From positions 992,001-1,056,000 of the forward strand of contig JADGNA010000008.1 in assembly GCA_015234465.1 (NCBI GenBank): DNA of 64,000 nt, read 5' to 3'. The notes under the pieces are model-generated. The model did no database searches. It was given only the letters and a program-made list of their open reading frames with translations, and was not told where the DNA came from. Below are positions 9,523 to 18,727 of the stretch, piece by piece (position 1 is the stretch's first letter; each line of letters opens with the position of its first letter). This DNA is from Salinibacterium sp. Its GTDB lineage: Bacteria > Actinomycetota > Actinomycetes > Actinomycetales > Microbacteriaceae. A program made the translations under genes and the position numbers.

Positions 9523-11217
9523 TCAGCGACCTGCGAGCAGCTGCTGTTTCACCTCGCGCCGCAGCACCTTCCCGATCATCGACCGCGGCAGCTCGTCGAC
9601 CGCGACGACAATGCGCGGCACCTTGTAGGCGGTGAGGTGGCGTCGGCAGTGTTCGCGCACGCCGGCCACGTCGAGGGACGCCCCTGGTGCGAGCACGACG
9701 GCGGCCGCGACATCCTCACCGCCGCTCTTCGAGGGGATGCCGACAGCGGCGGCTTCGGCGATCGACGGATGCGAGAGCAGCGCTTCCTCGACCTCGGAGG
9801 GTGCGACGTTGAAGCCGCCCGTGATGATGAGTTCCTTCATGCGGTCGACGATCGTGATGTAGCCGTCGTCGGAGACGCTCACGATGTCGCCCGTGCGCAG
9901 CCAGCCGCCGGGGAGCAGCACGGCGCGGGTCTCGTCCGGCTTGCGCCAGTAGCCCTGGAAGACCTGCGGGCCACGCACGAGCAGCTCGCCCTCCGCGACA
10001 TCCGTCGACGTGTCCGAGGGGTCGACCACTCGGATCTCCGTCGAGGGGAACGGCACCCCGACCGTGCCCGGCCGCCGTGTCGGCCCCATGGGGTTGCCGG
10101 CCGCGACGGGTGAGGTCTCGGTCATGCCGTAGCCCTCGATGAGCAGGCCGCCGGTCGCCTTCTCCCACTTCTCGACCGTCTCGACGGGCAGGTTCATTGC
10201 ACCTGAGATGGCGAAGCGGATGCCACGGAGGCTCACCCTTTTCTTCGCCGCCGCGTCGGCCAGCCGGGCGTAGATGGGCGGCACGGCGGGCAGGAAGGTC
10301 GCGGGCGTGCGCTTCATGGCGTCGAGCACGAGCTTCTCGTCGAACTTGGGGAACAGCACGAGCCGCGCCCCGATGCTCATCGCGAAGGTCAGGCAGAGCG
10401 TGAGTCCGTAGGCGTGGAACATCGGCAGCACCCCGTAGACAACCTCGCGCCCCGGTTTGAGGCCCTGCACCCACGCCTCGCCCTGCATGGCGTTGACCCG
10501 CAGGTTCGCGTGGGTCAGCACGGCGCCCTTGGGGGTGCCGGTGGTGCCGCTCGTGTACTGCAGCACGGCGGTGTCGGTGAGTGACGGCGCCGGATGCGAG
10601 CGGCGCAGCGGGCGGGCATCCGTCAGTGTGCTCCATGCCACGGTGCCGGGCACGGCCCTGCCGACCGTGAGGGCCTCGCGCGACCTGCGGGCGGCGGGAA
10701 GGGGCAGCCGCAGGGCGAAGCGGGTCTTGCGGGGCATGGCGCGCGTGACGTCGACCGAGACGACGTGCTCGACCCCCATGTCCTTGGGGAAGTCGACGAC
10801 GGATGCCGCAACCTTGTCCCACACGATCGCGACGGTGGCGCCGTGGTCCTCGAACTGGTGGCGGAGTTCGCGCTGCGTGTAGAGCGGGTTGTGCTCGACG
10901 ACGACGGCCCCGAGGCGCAGGACGGCGTAGAAGGCGACGATGTGCTGGGGACAGTTCGGCAGCACAATGGCGACGCGGTCGCCCTTGCCCACGCCGAGCT
11001 TGCGCAGGCCGTTCGCGACGCGCTCGACCTGCTCCCCGAGTTCGCGGTAGCTCACGCTCGCGCCGAAGAAGTCGAGGGCGGGCCGTCGGCCGTGTCGCTT
11101 GATCGTGGCGGCGAGCATCTCGACGAGGGTCTGCGTCGGCGCCGCGACGTCGTGCGGCACGCCCTTCGCATAGGAGGTCAACCAGGGGCGGGCAGAGAGA
11201 TCAGTCATCGTGCTCAT
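9523..11217 (-). CDS. fadD: AMP-dependent long-chain fatty-acid-CoA ligase
   Basis: This 564-residue member of the ANL superfamily would activate a fatty acid with ATP to the acyl adenylate and then form acyl-CoA. The P-loop-like motif YTSGTTGTPKGAVLTH, the motif GYGMTETSP, the hinge region around WLRTGDI, and the C-terminal Lys in MIGKVLRREV (the adenylating lysine) are all present. I chose the ATG at 11217 (MSTMTDLSARP) because GGAG lies just before it; longer frames start with unrelated sequence. It is divergent from the acyltransferase gene. Exact chain-length preference cannot be seen. Confidence 0.88.
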   Translation of the reverse strand: MSTMTDLSARPWLTSYAKGVPHDVAAPTQTLVEMLAATIKRHGRRPALDFFGASVSYRELGEQVERVANGLRKLGVGKGDRVAIVLPNCPQHIVAFYAVLRLGAVVVEHNPLYTQRELRHQFEDHGATVAIVWDKVAASVVDFPKDMGVEHVVSVDVTRAMPRKTRFALRLPLPAARRSREALTVGRAVPGTVAWSTLTDARPLRRSHPAPSLTDTAVLQYTSGTTGTPKGAVLTHANLRVNAMQGEAWVQGLKPGREVVYGVLPMFHAYGLTLCLTFAMSIGARLVLFPKFDEKLVLDAMKRTPATFLPAVPPIYARLADAAAKKRVSLRGIRFAISGAMNLPVETVEKWEKATGGLLIEGYGMTETSPVAAGNPMGPTRRPGTVGVPFPSTEIRVVDPSDTSTDVAEGELLVRGPQVFQGYWRKPDETRAVLLPGGWLRTGDIVSVSDDGYITIVDRMKELIITGGFNVAPSEVEEALLSHPSIAEAAAVGIPSKSGGEDVAAAVVLAPGASLDVAGVREHCRRHLTAYKVPRIVVAVDELPRSMIGKVLRREVKQQLLAGR

Positions 11218-11326
11218 TGTGCTCCGGCCCGCCGCCCGATTGTCTGGGAAAGCTGTGCCAAAGGGCCGCAGACACTCGCGCCCCAGCGGCATCCGCCGTC
11301 CCGTGCCGCTGGTACTGTGGCCCACG

Positions 11327-13381
11327 ATGAGCCACGCACTCGCCGAACGCCGGCGCCAACGACCCGCGCCCGCCAAGCACTTCGAGGCACACATCCAAGG
11401 CCTGCGCGCGGTCGCGGTGCTGCTGGTGGTGCTGTTCCACTTCTGGCCGGGGCGCCTCTCGGGCGGCTACATCGGTGTCGACATCTTCTTCGTCATCTCG
11501 GGCTTCCTCATCACGGCGCACCTCGTCCGTGAGCTGACGAACACGGGGCGCATCAGCCTGCCGCAGTTCTGGGCGCGACGCGCTCGCCGACTGCTGCCGG
11601 CATCCATCGCCGTGCTCGTATTCTGCTCGGTCGCGACCCTGCTGTGGCTGCCGCTCAGCGGCCTCGGCGACACGGTGCGCGAGATCCTCGCGAGCACCTT
11701 CTACTTCGAGAACTGGATGCTCGCGGCCGATTCGGTCGACTACCTCGCCGCGTCCAACAACGCGACCATGGCGCAGCACTACTGGACCCTCTCGCTCGAG
11801 GAACAGTTCTACGTGCTGTGGCCGCTCCTCCTCCTGCTCGGTGTCGGCGCAGGAGCCAAGTTCTTCGCGCGCGGCCAGCGCGCCGCCCTCATCGGCACTA
11901 TCGTCGTCGTCACGGTGCTCTCGCTCGTCTTCTCCGTCGTCTACACGGCGCTCGAGCCGGCGCCCGCCTACTTCGTCACCTTCACGCGAATGTGGGAGTT
12001 CGGCGTCGGCGCGATGCTGGCCCTCCTGCCGACCCTGCGACCGCGGAGCGCCTGGGCCAACTTCGTGCTCGGCTACGGCGGCCTCTTCGCGATCCTGGTG
12101 GCGGGCTACTTCTACGATGCGACGACGCCGTTCCCCGGCTACATGGCACTCGTGCCCGTGCTGGGCGCGGCCGCCGTGATCGCCGCCGGTCGTTCCGAGC
12201 GCTGGTGGGAGGCGGGCAGCATCCTGAGCCTGCGCCCCGCCCGCTTCATCGGTGACATCTCCTACTCGCTCTACCTCTGGCACTGGCCGCTCATCGTCAT
12301 CGCGCCCTACGTGCCCGGTTGGGGCCTGAGCACGGCCCACCGCCTGACACTCTTCGTGCTCTGCTTCGTGCTCGCCTGGCTCACCAAGAAGTTCGTGGAG
12401 GATCCGGGCCGCCAGTGGCGTTTCCTCACGAGCCGCCGCCCGCGCGTCACGGCCGCCTTCGCCGTCATCCTCATGGCGGTCTCGGCCGCCTTCGCGGGTG
12501 TCGCCTACATGGTCAACCAGCCCAAGTACGAGGCCGCGGCGGCCGAACTCGAGACGATCCGAGAGGACTTCCCCGAGTGCTTCGGCGCCCTCTCGCTCGA
12601 CGGCTGCGACAACCCCGAGCTGGCCGGCATGATCGTGCCGAGTCCCGGCTTCGGCAACGCCGACTCCCCCGAACACGAGGACTGCTTCGTGCAGCTCAAC
12701 AACTCCGGGCTTGTCGGCTGTGAGTTCGGCAGCGACGAGGCGGATGCCCCGCGCATCGCCCTCATCGGCGACAGCCACGCCTACCAGTACATCGAGGCGA
12801 TGATCCAGCTCGCCGACGAGCGCGGCTGGGCACTCACGACCTACCTCAAGGGCGCCTGCCCGTGGAATGCGGCCGAGGTGGGCGGGCCGAGCGCCGCCTT
12901 CACGGCATCCTGCGTCGCCTGGAAGCAGAACCTCAAGGATGAACTCGAGTCGGGCGAGTCCTTCGACGCGATCTTCACCGCGGCCCTCGCGACTACCCCC
13001 TACCCGGGCTCCGACGCGGACGCCCAGGCCGCCGGTTTCACTGAGGCCTGGGGCTGGGCGGGCGACACCCCCATCGTCACGATCGTCGACAACCCCGACC
13101 TCGCCGACGACCCCAACAAGTGCCTGCGCCAGAACGACGCCTCAGCCTGCACCGAGCCGCGTGACAGCGTGCTGGTCGAACGCGACCCCATCGCGCTGGC
13201 GGGGGCCGAGGCATCCGAACTCCTCGACCTGACCGAGCTCTACTGCGACGAGGAGGAGTGCTTTCCCGTCGTGAGCGGCGCCAACGTCTACCGCGACCAG
13301 GACCACCTCACCGTGACTTGGACGCTCAGCATGCGCGACCACATCGGCGACGCGATCGAGCGGGCGCTCAGCTCGCGCTAG
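11327..13381 (+). CDS. Membrane acyltransferase, OafA/YrhL type, with SGNH domain
   Basis: The N-terminal 400 or so residues form an acyltransferase-3 domain: about ten hydrophobic helices, starting IQGLRAVAVLLVVLFHFWP with the conserved His, then GGYIGVDIFFVISGFLIT and WARRARRLLP. After a further membrane span, an extracytoplasmic SGNH hydrolase-like domain carries GDSH (IALIGDSHAYQY) and DQDHLT near the C-terminus. Such fusions O-acetylate cell-surface polysaccharides or peptidoglycan. Total length is 684 residues with ATG at 11327; a TACTGT box eight bases upstream suggests a very short leader. Its 3' end overlaps the convergent threonine aldolase gene by 14 bases. Confidence 0.88.
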   Translation: MSHALAERRRQRPAPAKHFEAHIQGLRAVAVLLVVLFHFWPGRLSGGYIGVDIFFVISGFLITAHLVRELTNTGRISLPQFWARRARRLLPASIAVLVFCSVATLLWLPLSGLGDTVREILASTFYFENWMLAADSVDYLAASNNATMAQHYWTLSLEEQFYVLWPLLLLLGVGAGAKFFARGQRAALIGTIVVVTVLSLVFSVVYTALEPAPAYFVTFTRMWEFGVGAMLALLPTLRPRSAWANFVLGYGGLFAILVAGYFYDATTPFPGYMALVPVLGAAAVIAAGRSERWWEAGSILSLRPARFIGDISYSLYLWHWPLIVIAPYVPGWGLSTAHRLTLFVLCFVLAWLTKKFVEDPGRQWRFLTSRRPRVTAAFAVILMAVSAAFAGVAYMVNQPKYEAAAAELETIREDFPECFGALSLDGCDNPELAGMIVPSPGFGNADSPEHEDCFVQLNNSGLVGCEFGSDEADAPRIALIGDSHAYQYIEAMIQLADERGWALTTYLKGACPWNAAEVGGPSAAFTASCVAWKQNLKDELESGESFDAIFTAALATTPYPGSDADAQAAGFTEAWGWAGDTPIVTIVDNPDLADDPNKCLRQNDASACTEPRDSVLVERDPIALAGAEASELLDLTELYCDEEECFPVVSGANVYRDQDHLTVTWTLSMRDHIGDAIERALSSR

Positions 13382-14417
13382 CCCCGAAGGCCGAGCGGAT
13401 GTCGCGCGCGAAGGCGTCGACGTCGGCCTCCGTCGTGTCCCACGAGGTCATCCAGCGCACCTCGCCGCGGGCGGCATCCCAGTCGTAGAAGTGGTGCGTC
13501 TCGCGAAGTCGAGCCGCGGCATCCGTCGGCACAATCGCAAAGAGCGCGTTGGCATCGGTCGCCTGCGTGAACTCGACGACGCCCTCGAGCTGCTCGCGAA
13601 GTCGCGCCGCCATCGCGTTGGCGTGCTGCGCCGACCGCAGCCAGAGCTCGCCTTCCAGCAGCGCAATGAGCTGGGCCGACACGAAGCGCATCTTCGACGG
13701 CAACTGCATCGTGTACTTGCGGATGTAGGGGATGCCGACGGATGCCTCGGGGCTCAGCACCACGACGGCCTCGCCGAAGAGCAGCCCGTTCTTGGTGCCG
13801 CCGAAGCTCACGACGTCGACGCCCGCATCCGTCGTCAGCGCGCGGAGGGGAACATCGAGGGATGCTGCGGCATTCGCGAGGCGCGCCCCGTCGAGGTGCA
13901 CGCGCATCCCGAGTGAGTGGGCATGCTCGCAGACGGCGCGCAGCTCCTCCGGCGTGTAGACGGTGCCCAGTTCGGTCGACTGCGTGACGCTCACGACGAG
14001 CGGCTGGGCGCGGTGCTCGTCGCCCCGCCCGCCCGCCTGCCGGTCGATCAGTTCGGGCGTGAGCTTGCCGTCGGAGGTGTCGACCGTGAGGAGCTTGATG
14101 CCCGAGACGCGCTCCGGAGCACCGTTCTCGTCGGTGTTGACGTGCGCCGTGCCCGCCGTGATGACGGCGCCCCATCGGGGGAGCATGCTCGTGAGCGCGA
14201 CCACATTGGCACCCGTGCCGTTGAAGACGGGGAACGCCTCGGCGGTCTCACCGAAGTGGAGGCGCATGACGCGCTGCAGGTGTGCCGTGTAGGCATCCGC
14301 CCCATAGGAACTCTCGTGGCCGCCATTCGCCTCCGCGATCGCGGCGAGCAACTCGGGGTGCACCCCCGCGTAGTTGTCGCTGGCAAAGTGACGCTGCTCA
14401 GGGTCGTGGAGTCGCAT
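13368..14417 (-). CDS. ltaE: Low-specificity L-threonine aldolase
   Basis: This 349-residue fold-type I PLP enzyme would cleave threonine or allo-threonine to glycine and acetaldehyde. The Schiff-base lysine is Lys209 in SFGGTKNG. RHFASDNYAGVHP at the N-terminus and VHLDGARLANAA (PLP-binding Asp and Arg) are typical of the beta-eliminating lyase/threonine aldolase family. Length is normal. The start at 14417 lies six bases after a CAGACT box, so the mRNA is probably leaderless. It overlaps the convergent acyltransferase gene by 14 bases. Confidence 0.9.
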   Translation of the reverse strand: MRLHDPEQRHFASDNYAGVHPELLAAIAEANGGHESSYGADAYTAHLQRVMRLHFGETAEAFPVFNGTGANVVALTSMLPRWGAVITAGTAHVNTDENGAPERVSGIKLLTVDTSDGKLTPELIDRQAGGRGDEHRAQPLVVSVTQSTELGTVYTPEELRAVCEHAHSLGMRVHLDGARLANAAASLDVPLRALTTDAGVDVVSFGGTKNGLLFGEAVVVLSPEASVGIPYIRKYTMQLPSKMRFVSAQLIALLEGELWLRSAQHANAMAARLREQLEGVVEFTQATDANALFAIVPTDAAARLRETHHFYDWDAARGEVRWMTSWDTTEADVDAFARDIRSAFGASAS

Positions 14418-14423
14418 CCGTCA

Positions 14424-14429
14424 AGTCTG
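14424..14429 (-). promoter_or_regulatory. -10 box of ltaE, leaderless type
   Basis: CAGACT on the minus strand is followed by six bases and the ATG at 14417. Confidence 0.4.
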
Positions 14430-14434
14430 GCAGG

Positions 14435-15544
14435 TCAGCCCTTCAGCGCCTCCTTGAGCTTCACGCGCGAACCCATGCGCAGCAGCCCGTTCTCGTAGAT
14501 GCGCGCGCCCAGCATGATGATGAGGGCGGTCGCACCGAGCAGGATCGCGAGCGAGAGCAGCGGCTCCCACCATTCGGCCATGCCCATGAACACACGCATG
14601 GGCATGCCGACGGGTGCCGAGAAGGGCACGTACGACATGATGCCGAGCACGAGCGGGTTGTCGTTGAAGAAGATGACCAAGAAGTAGGGGATCATCACGA
14701 GGTAGACGAGCGGCGCGGTTGTGACGCCCATGTCCTCCTGTCGCGACACGAGCGCGGCGGCCGCGGCGAAGAGTGCGGCGAGGAGCACGAAGCCGAAGAG
14801 GAAGAACACCACGAACCACACGAGCGACGGCCCCACCTCGGCGAGCAGGATGTCCTGGCCCGATGCGAGCATCCCGATACCGGCCGCAGCCGCGATCAGC
14901 ACGATCTGGCCGAGCGCCAGGATGCTGTTGCCGATGACCTTGCCCGCGAGGAGCGCCTTCGGCGAGACGGTCGCCAGCAGGATCTCGACGATGCGGGTTT
15001 GCTTCTCTTCGACGACGCTCTGCGCGATGGCCATGCCGAAGGTCATGGCGGAGCTGAGGAACACGAAGCCGAAGGCGAACGCGACGAGGTAGACCAGGAA
15101 GCCGTCTGGGCCCTCGCTCTCCTCGAGCAGCACGACCTCTGGCGTGACACTGAGCAGTTGCAGCACGTCGCCGGGCGCCTCTGTGAGCGCGAGCACCTCG
15201 ACGCCGGTGGGGGCGTCGGCGGGGATCACGGCCGCCTCGACCTCCTCATTGCGCAGGAGCTGCTCGGCTTCGGCGCGCGACTCGACCTCCGTGACATCCA
15301 GTGCTCCGGAGGCCTCGGCCACGGCAACGCCCTGACCCACCGCCGCGACCCGGGTCAGTGACGGATTTGCGCCCATGACTCCGCCGACGACGACGGCCGC
15401 GACGATGCCGAGCACGAGGATCGCCGTGCTGATGAGGAACGCCTTGCTGCGCAGGCGCATCCTGATCTCCCGGTCGGCGATCAGCCAGGTGGCGCTCGCG
15501 ATGCCGAGGGGGCGGATGTCGCGGTCTGCGGTTGTCGCGGTCAC
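14435..15544 (-). CDS. ABC-2 type exporter permease (NatB-like)
   Basis: This 369-residue integral membrane protein has one N-terminal span (AFLISTAILVLGIVAAVVVGG), a large extracytoplasmic loop, then five or so hydrophobic helices in the C-terminal half, the ABC2_membrane_3 layout of NatB/YhaP. EEKQTRIVEILLATVSPKALLAGKVIGN is the conserved coupling-helix region of this family. Its start overlaps the ATPase stop by four bases, so both are made from one mRNA. The pair should export a drug, sodium ion, antimicrobial peptide or lipid; the substrate is unknown. Confidence 0.85.
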   Translation of the reverse strand: MTATTADRDIRPLGIASATWLIADREIRMRLRSKAFLISTAILVLGIVAAVVVGGVMGANPSLTRVAAVGQGVAVAEASGALDVTEVESRAEAEQLLRNEEVEAAVIPADAPTGVEVLALTEAPGDVLQLLSVTPEVVLLEESEGPDGFLVYLVAFAFGFVFLSSAMTFGMAIAQSVVEEKQTRIVEILLATVSPKALLAGKVIGNSILALGQIVLIAAAAGIGMLASGQDILLAEVGPSLVWFVVFFLFGFVLLAALFAAAAALVSRQEDMGVTTAPLVYLVMIPYFLVIFFNDNPLVLGIMSYVPFSAPVGMPMRVFMGMAEWWEPLLSLAILLGATALIIMLGARIYENGLLRMGSRVKLKEALKG

Positions 15545-16425
15545 TGGATGACCTCCTTGAAGATCTGGGAGAGAGACGGATGCTGCGGGGTGAAGTTGGT
15601 GACGGGCCCGGCCGCCAGCGCGAGCCGGAGCACGCGCTGCGCCGTCTCGGCGGAGTCGGCGTCGAACACGGCAAAGCCGCCGTCGAACTCGGCGACCTCG
15701 ACGCCCGGCTCGTCGCGCAGCCAGCCGAGGTCGCCGTCGACCTGTAGCTCGAAGCGGTTGCCGGAGTGCTCGGCGCGCAGGCCCTCGCGGGAGCCGCTCG
15801 CGCGGATGCTGCCATCCGCGATCACGACGAGGTCGTCGCAGAGCCGCTCGACGATGTCGAGCTGGTGGGAGGAGAACAGCACGGGTGCGCCCTGCGAGGC
15901 GTAGTCCTTGAGTACGTTCAGCACGACCTCGACCGCGATCGGGTCGAGGCCCGAGAAGGGCTCGTCGAGGATGAGCACGCTCGGCTCGTGCACGAGGGCT
16001 GCCGCGATCTGCGCGCGCTGCTGGTTGCCGAGCGAGAGGCTCTCGACGGCGTCGTTGGCGCGCTCGCCGAGGCCGAGTCGCTCGAGCAGGCCATCCGTGT
16101 TGGCCTTCGCACGCTCGGTCGAGAGACCGTGCAGCCGGCCCAGGTAGGTGATCTGCTCGGCGACCTTCATCTTCGGGTAGAGGCCGCGCTCCTCCGGCAT
16201 GTAACCGAAACGGGTGCGGGCTTCCTTGCTGATGGGCTGGCCGTCGAGGGTGACGGTGCCGGAGTCAGGCGTGAGCACGCCCATCATGACGCGCATGGTC
16301 GTGGTCTTGCCGGCGCCGTTGCCGCCGACGAAGCCGGTCATGCGGCCGCGCGCGACCGAGAACGAGACGTCGTGCAGCACACGGCGCTCGCCGAAGGAGC
16401 GGGTAATCGAGTTGAGTTCGAGCAT
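15541..16425 (-). CDS. ABC exporter ATP-binding protein (NatA-like)
   Basis: This 294-residue ATPase carries Walker A GGNGAGKTT near residue 35, a signature SLGNQQRAQIAAAL (the common SGG is replaced by SLGN, as in many NatA-type proteins), Walker B VLILDEPFSGLDP and the switch His in LFSSHQLD. The C-terminal extension of about 90 residues is typical of the DrrA/NatA exporter class. It is the first gene of a two-gene operon with the NatB-like permease. The two-component system lies just upstream on the same strand but the ATPase has its own -10 box, so control by that system is possible, not shown. Confidence 0.88.
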   Translation of the reverse strand: MLELNSITRSFGERRVLHDVSFSVARGRMTGFVGGNGAGKTTTMRVMMGVLTPDSGTVTLDGQPISKEARTRFGYMPEERGLYPKMKVAEQITYLGRLHGLSTERAKANTDGLLERLGLGERANDAVESLSLGNQQRAQIAAALVHEPSVLILDEPFSGLDPIAVEVVLNVLKDYASQGAPVLFSSHQLDIVERLCDDLVVIADGSIRASGSREGLRAEHSGNRFELQVDGDLGWLRDEPGVEVAEFDGGFAVFDADSAETAQRVLRLALAAGPVTNFTPQHPSLSQIFKEVIQ

Positions 16426-16431
16426 GGCTCC

Positions 16432-16437
16432 AAACTA
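16432..16437 (-). promoter_or_regulatory. -10 box of the natAB-like operon, leaderless type
   Basis: TAGTTT on the minus strand, six bases, then the ATG at 16425. Confidence 0.5.
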
Positions 16438-16501
16438 CGGATGCCGCGCGGCCGAGGCATCCGCCGCCCGGCTGGTTTCGCCTCTCCCCCGCGCGGATGA
16501 C

Positions 16502-16600
16502 CTTTCCCAATTCAGGAGTGGACCTTCCTAATTCAGGAGGGTGCACAGACGATTCGGCCTTCGGCCCTGACCGCCCGTGCACCCTCCTGAATTAGGAAAG
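16502..16600. repeat. AATTCAGGA palindrome, element A
   Basis: A perfect 22-bp stem (16525-16546 with 16577-16598) encloses 30 bases that themselves contain GGCC-TTC-GGCC. A second left half-arm (CTTTCCCAATTCAGGA, 16502-16517) precedes it. The right arm ends two bases from the response-regulator stop codon, so the hairpin lies at that gene's 3' end. Confidence 0.85.
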
Positions 16601-16602
16601 TG

Positions 16603-17271
16603 CTACCCGGCGAGGCCGTGCTCGTAGGCGAAGATGACCGCCTGGATGCGGTCGCGCAGCCCCAGCTTCATGAGCACCTTCGACACGTGGGTCTTGACGG
16701 TCGCCTCGCCCACGTAGAGCCTGCCGGCGATCTCGGAGTTCGAGAGCCCTGCGGCCATGAGCTGCAGCACCTCGAGCTCGCGATCGGTGAGGTCGCGCAC
16801 GGCATCGGCGTCGATGGTCTTCGCGGGAGCCGCGGCCGCCGCCGGCGCCTCCGCCGCGAACCGCGAGATGACGCGCCGGGTCACGGTCGGCGAGAGCAGG
16901 GCATCCCCGCGGGCGACGATCGTGACGGCGTCGATGAGTTCCTCGGCGCGGGCGTTCTTCAGCAGGAACCCGGATGCCCCGGCCTGCAGCGCCTCGAACA
17001 GGTAGTCGTCGCGGTCGAAGGTGGTGAGGATGAGCACGCCGGCGGTGACGGATGCGTCGGCCACGAGCATCCGCGTCGCCTCGAGCCCGTCCATCCCCGG
17101 CATCTGCACGTCCATGCAGATCACGTCGGGCTGGAGTTCGCGCGCCCGCTCGATCGCGTCGGCGCCGTTGGCGGCCTCCCCGACGACCTCGATGCCGGGC
17201 TCGCTCTGAAGGATGGTCTTGAATCCGGCCCGGACGAGGTCCTGGTCGTCGACCAGCAGAACGCGGGTCAC
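16603..17271 (-). CDS. NarL/FixJ-family response regulator
   Basis: This 222-residue regulator has a receiver domain with phospho-acceptor Asp54 in [12 protein letters not shown] and the acidic pair VDDQD at 7-11, joined by an Ala-rich linker to a LuxR-type helix-turn-helix ([25 protein letters not shown]...[18 protein letters not shown]). Phosphorylation by the upstream sensor kinase should let it bind DNA as a dimer. Its start overlaps the kinase stop by four bases. Likely targets include the adjacent ABC-2 exporter operon, by analogy with LiaRS-like systems; this is inference. Confidence 0.92.
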   Translation of the reverse strand: MTRVLLVDDQDLVRAGFKTILQSEPGIEVVGEAANGADAIERARELQPDVICMDVQMPGMDGLEATRMLVADASVTAGVLILTTFDRDDYLFEALQAGASGFLLKNARAEELIDAVTIVARGDALLSPTVTRRVISRFAAEAPAAAAAPAKTIDADAVRDLTDRELEVLQLMAAGLSNSEIAGRLYVGEATVKTHVSKVLMKLGLRDRIQAVIFAYEHGLAG

Positions 17272-18578
17272 GCGGTCGCCCCCGCGAGCACGGGCTGGGG
17301 TGCCGCGGTGCCGCCGAGGGGAACGACGGCGCGCACGAGGTAGCCGCCCCGCGAGCGCGGGCCGGTCTCGAGGGTGCCGCCGACCGCGGTGAGGCGCTCC
17401 CGCATGCCGAGGTGTCCGAGCCCTGAGCCACGCGCGCGGCTGAGCCCGCGGCCGAGTCCCGTGTCGGTGACCTCGAGTTCGACGCGGTCGCCGAGGTAGC
17501 GCAGGCGCACCTCCGCGGTGGCCCCGTCGCCAGCGTGCTTGCGCACATTGGTCAGCGCCTCCTGCGCGACGCGGTAAAGCGTGAAGCCGACGATGGTGGT
17601 GACGGGATGCGGTTGCCCGACGATGACGAGGGTCGTGGGGGTCCCCGCCGTGCGGGTGGACTCGACGAGCTGCTCGAGCTGCTCGAGGCCGCGCGTCGAG
17701 GAGGCTTCGGCCGCGACATCCGACTCTCCCGTCTCGGTGGAGCCGGGGTCGCGGAGGGTCGTGAGCAGGCGGTGGAGCTCGTCGACGGCGGAGCGGGCAC
17801 TCGACTCGATGACCTCGAGCGACTCGCTCGCCATGGCGGGGTCCCGCTCGAGCACGCGCCGGGCTGCGCCCGCCTGCACGCCCATGACGGAGACGTGGTG
17901 GGCGACGACATCGTGCAGCTCGCGGGCGATGCGCACGCGGTCGAGCGCGACGGCCTGGTGCATGCTGTGCTCTCGCTCCTCCGCCAGCTCAGCCGTGCGG
18001 CGCCGCAGCTCGGCCCGCTCGCGAGCGGCCGCCCACATGTGGTTGCCGAAGTACCAGGCGCCACCGAAGTAGAGCACGTTGGTCGCGAAGTTGATGAGCG
18101 CGAACGATGCGAACGCCGAGAAGACGCCCGAGCGCGAGACATCCGGGAGCAGTTCGGGGTCACTGACGGTGATGATGAGGTTGACGGCAACCCAGCCGAA
18201 CATGAAGACCACGATGAGCAGGCGCACGATGTTGGCGGCCCGGCGACTGCGTGACCACGCGCCGACGCTGTAGATCGCGACGAACATGACGATCTGGCTC
18301 ACGAGCAGTTCGGGCACCGCGAACTGCTGGCCGAGGTAGAACGCGATCGCGACGACCACGACGACCGCCTCGGGGTAGCGGCGACGCAGTGCGAGCGGCA
18401 GCGTGAGTGCCGCGATGACGATCACGCTGAGCCAGACGGGCGCCGGCTCCTCATAGAAACCAACACGCGTGTAGAGCATGAGGCTCAGCGTCGCGCCGAT
18501 CGCCATCGCGAGCGCCCCGAGGGCGTCCCGACGCACGCCGGTGCTGTCGGGCAGCGGCCGCACCCAGTCGTCAGTCAT
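17268..18578 (-). CDS. Sensor histidine kinase, HisKA_3 type
   Basis: The 436-residue kinase has an N-terminal membrane region of about four to five spans (residues 20-175), a short linker, then a HisKA_3 dimerisation domain with phospho-acceptor His222 in ELHDVVAHHVSVM, and a HATPase domain with a G-box GSGLGHLGMRERL. There is no large sensing loop, so it probably senses something within or at the membrane, as LiaS and DesK do. It is the first gene of a kinase-regulator operon and is preceded by a leaderless-type -10 box. Confidence 0.9.
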   Translation of the reverse strand: MTDDWVRPLPDSTGVRRDALGALAMAIGATLSLMLYTRVGFYEEPAPVWLSVIVIAALTLPLALRRRYPEAVVVVVAIAFYLGQQFAVPELLVSQIVMFVAIYSVGAWSRSRRAANIVRLLIVVFMFGWVAVNLIITVSDPELLPDVSRSGVFSAFASFALINFATNVLYFGGAWYFGNHMWAAARERAELRRRTAELAEEREHSMHQAVALDRVRIARELHDVVAHHVSVMGVQAGAARRVLERDPAMASESLEVIESSARSAVDELHRLLTTLRDPGSTETGESDVAAEASSTRGLEQLEQLVESTRTAGTPTTLVIVGQPHPVTTIVGFTLYRVAQEALTNVRKHAGDGATAEVRLRYLGDRVELEVTDTGLGRGLSRARGSGLGHLGMRERLTAVGGTLETGPRSRGGYLVRAVVPLGGTAAPQPVLAGATA

Positions 18579-18584
18579 CCCTCA

Positions 18585-18590
18585 AGGCTA
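18585..18590 (-). promoter_or_regulatory. -10 box of the kinase-regulator operon, leaderless type
   Basis: TAGCCT on the minus strand, six bases, then the ATG at 18578. Confidence 0.5.
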
Positions 18591-18649
18591 GCGAGCAGCG
18601 GATGCCGCAGCATCCGTCACCCGGACTACGCCGCCCTGCTGACGTTCAC

Positions 18650-18711
18650 AACTCAGGACTTGGCTCTCCTAATTCAGGACCTCCTGAATTAGGAGAGCCA
18701 AGTCCTGAATT
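18650..18711. repeat. AATTCAGGA palindrome, element B (30-bp arms, 2-base loop)
   Basis: Arms 18650-18679 and 18682-18711 match at 29 of 30 positions with only CC between them. Each arm carries two AATTCAGGA-type cores separated by CTTGGCTCTCCT, so it looks like a nested or duplicated form of the family. It lies 16 bases past the stop of the hydrolase gene at 18728. Confidence 0.85.
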
Positions 18712-18727
18712 AGGAGAGGGCAGGGGC

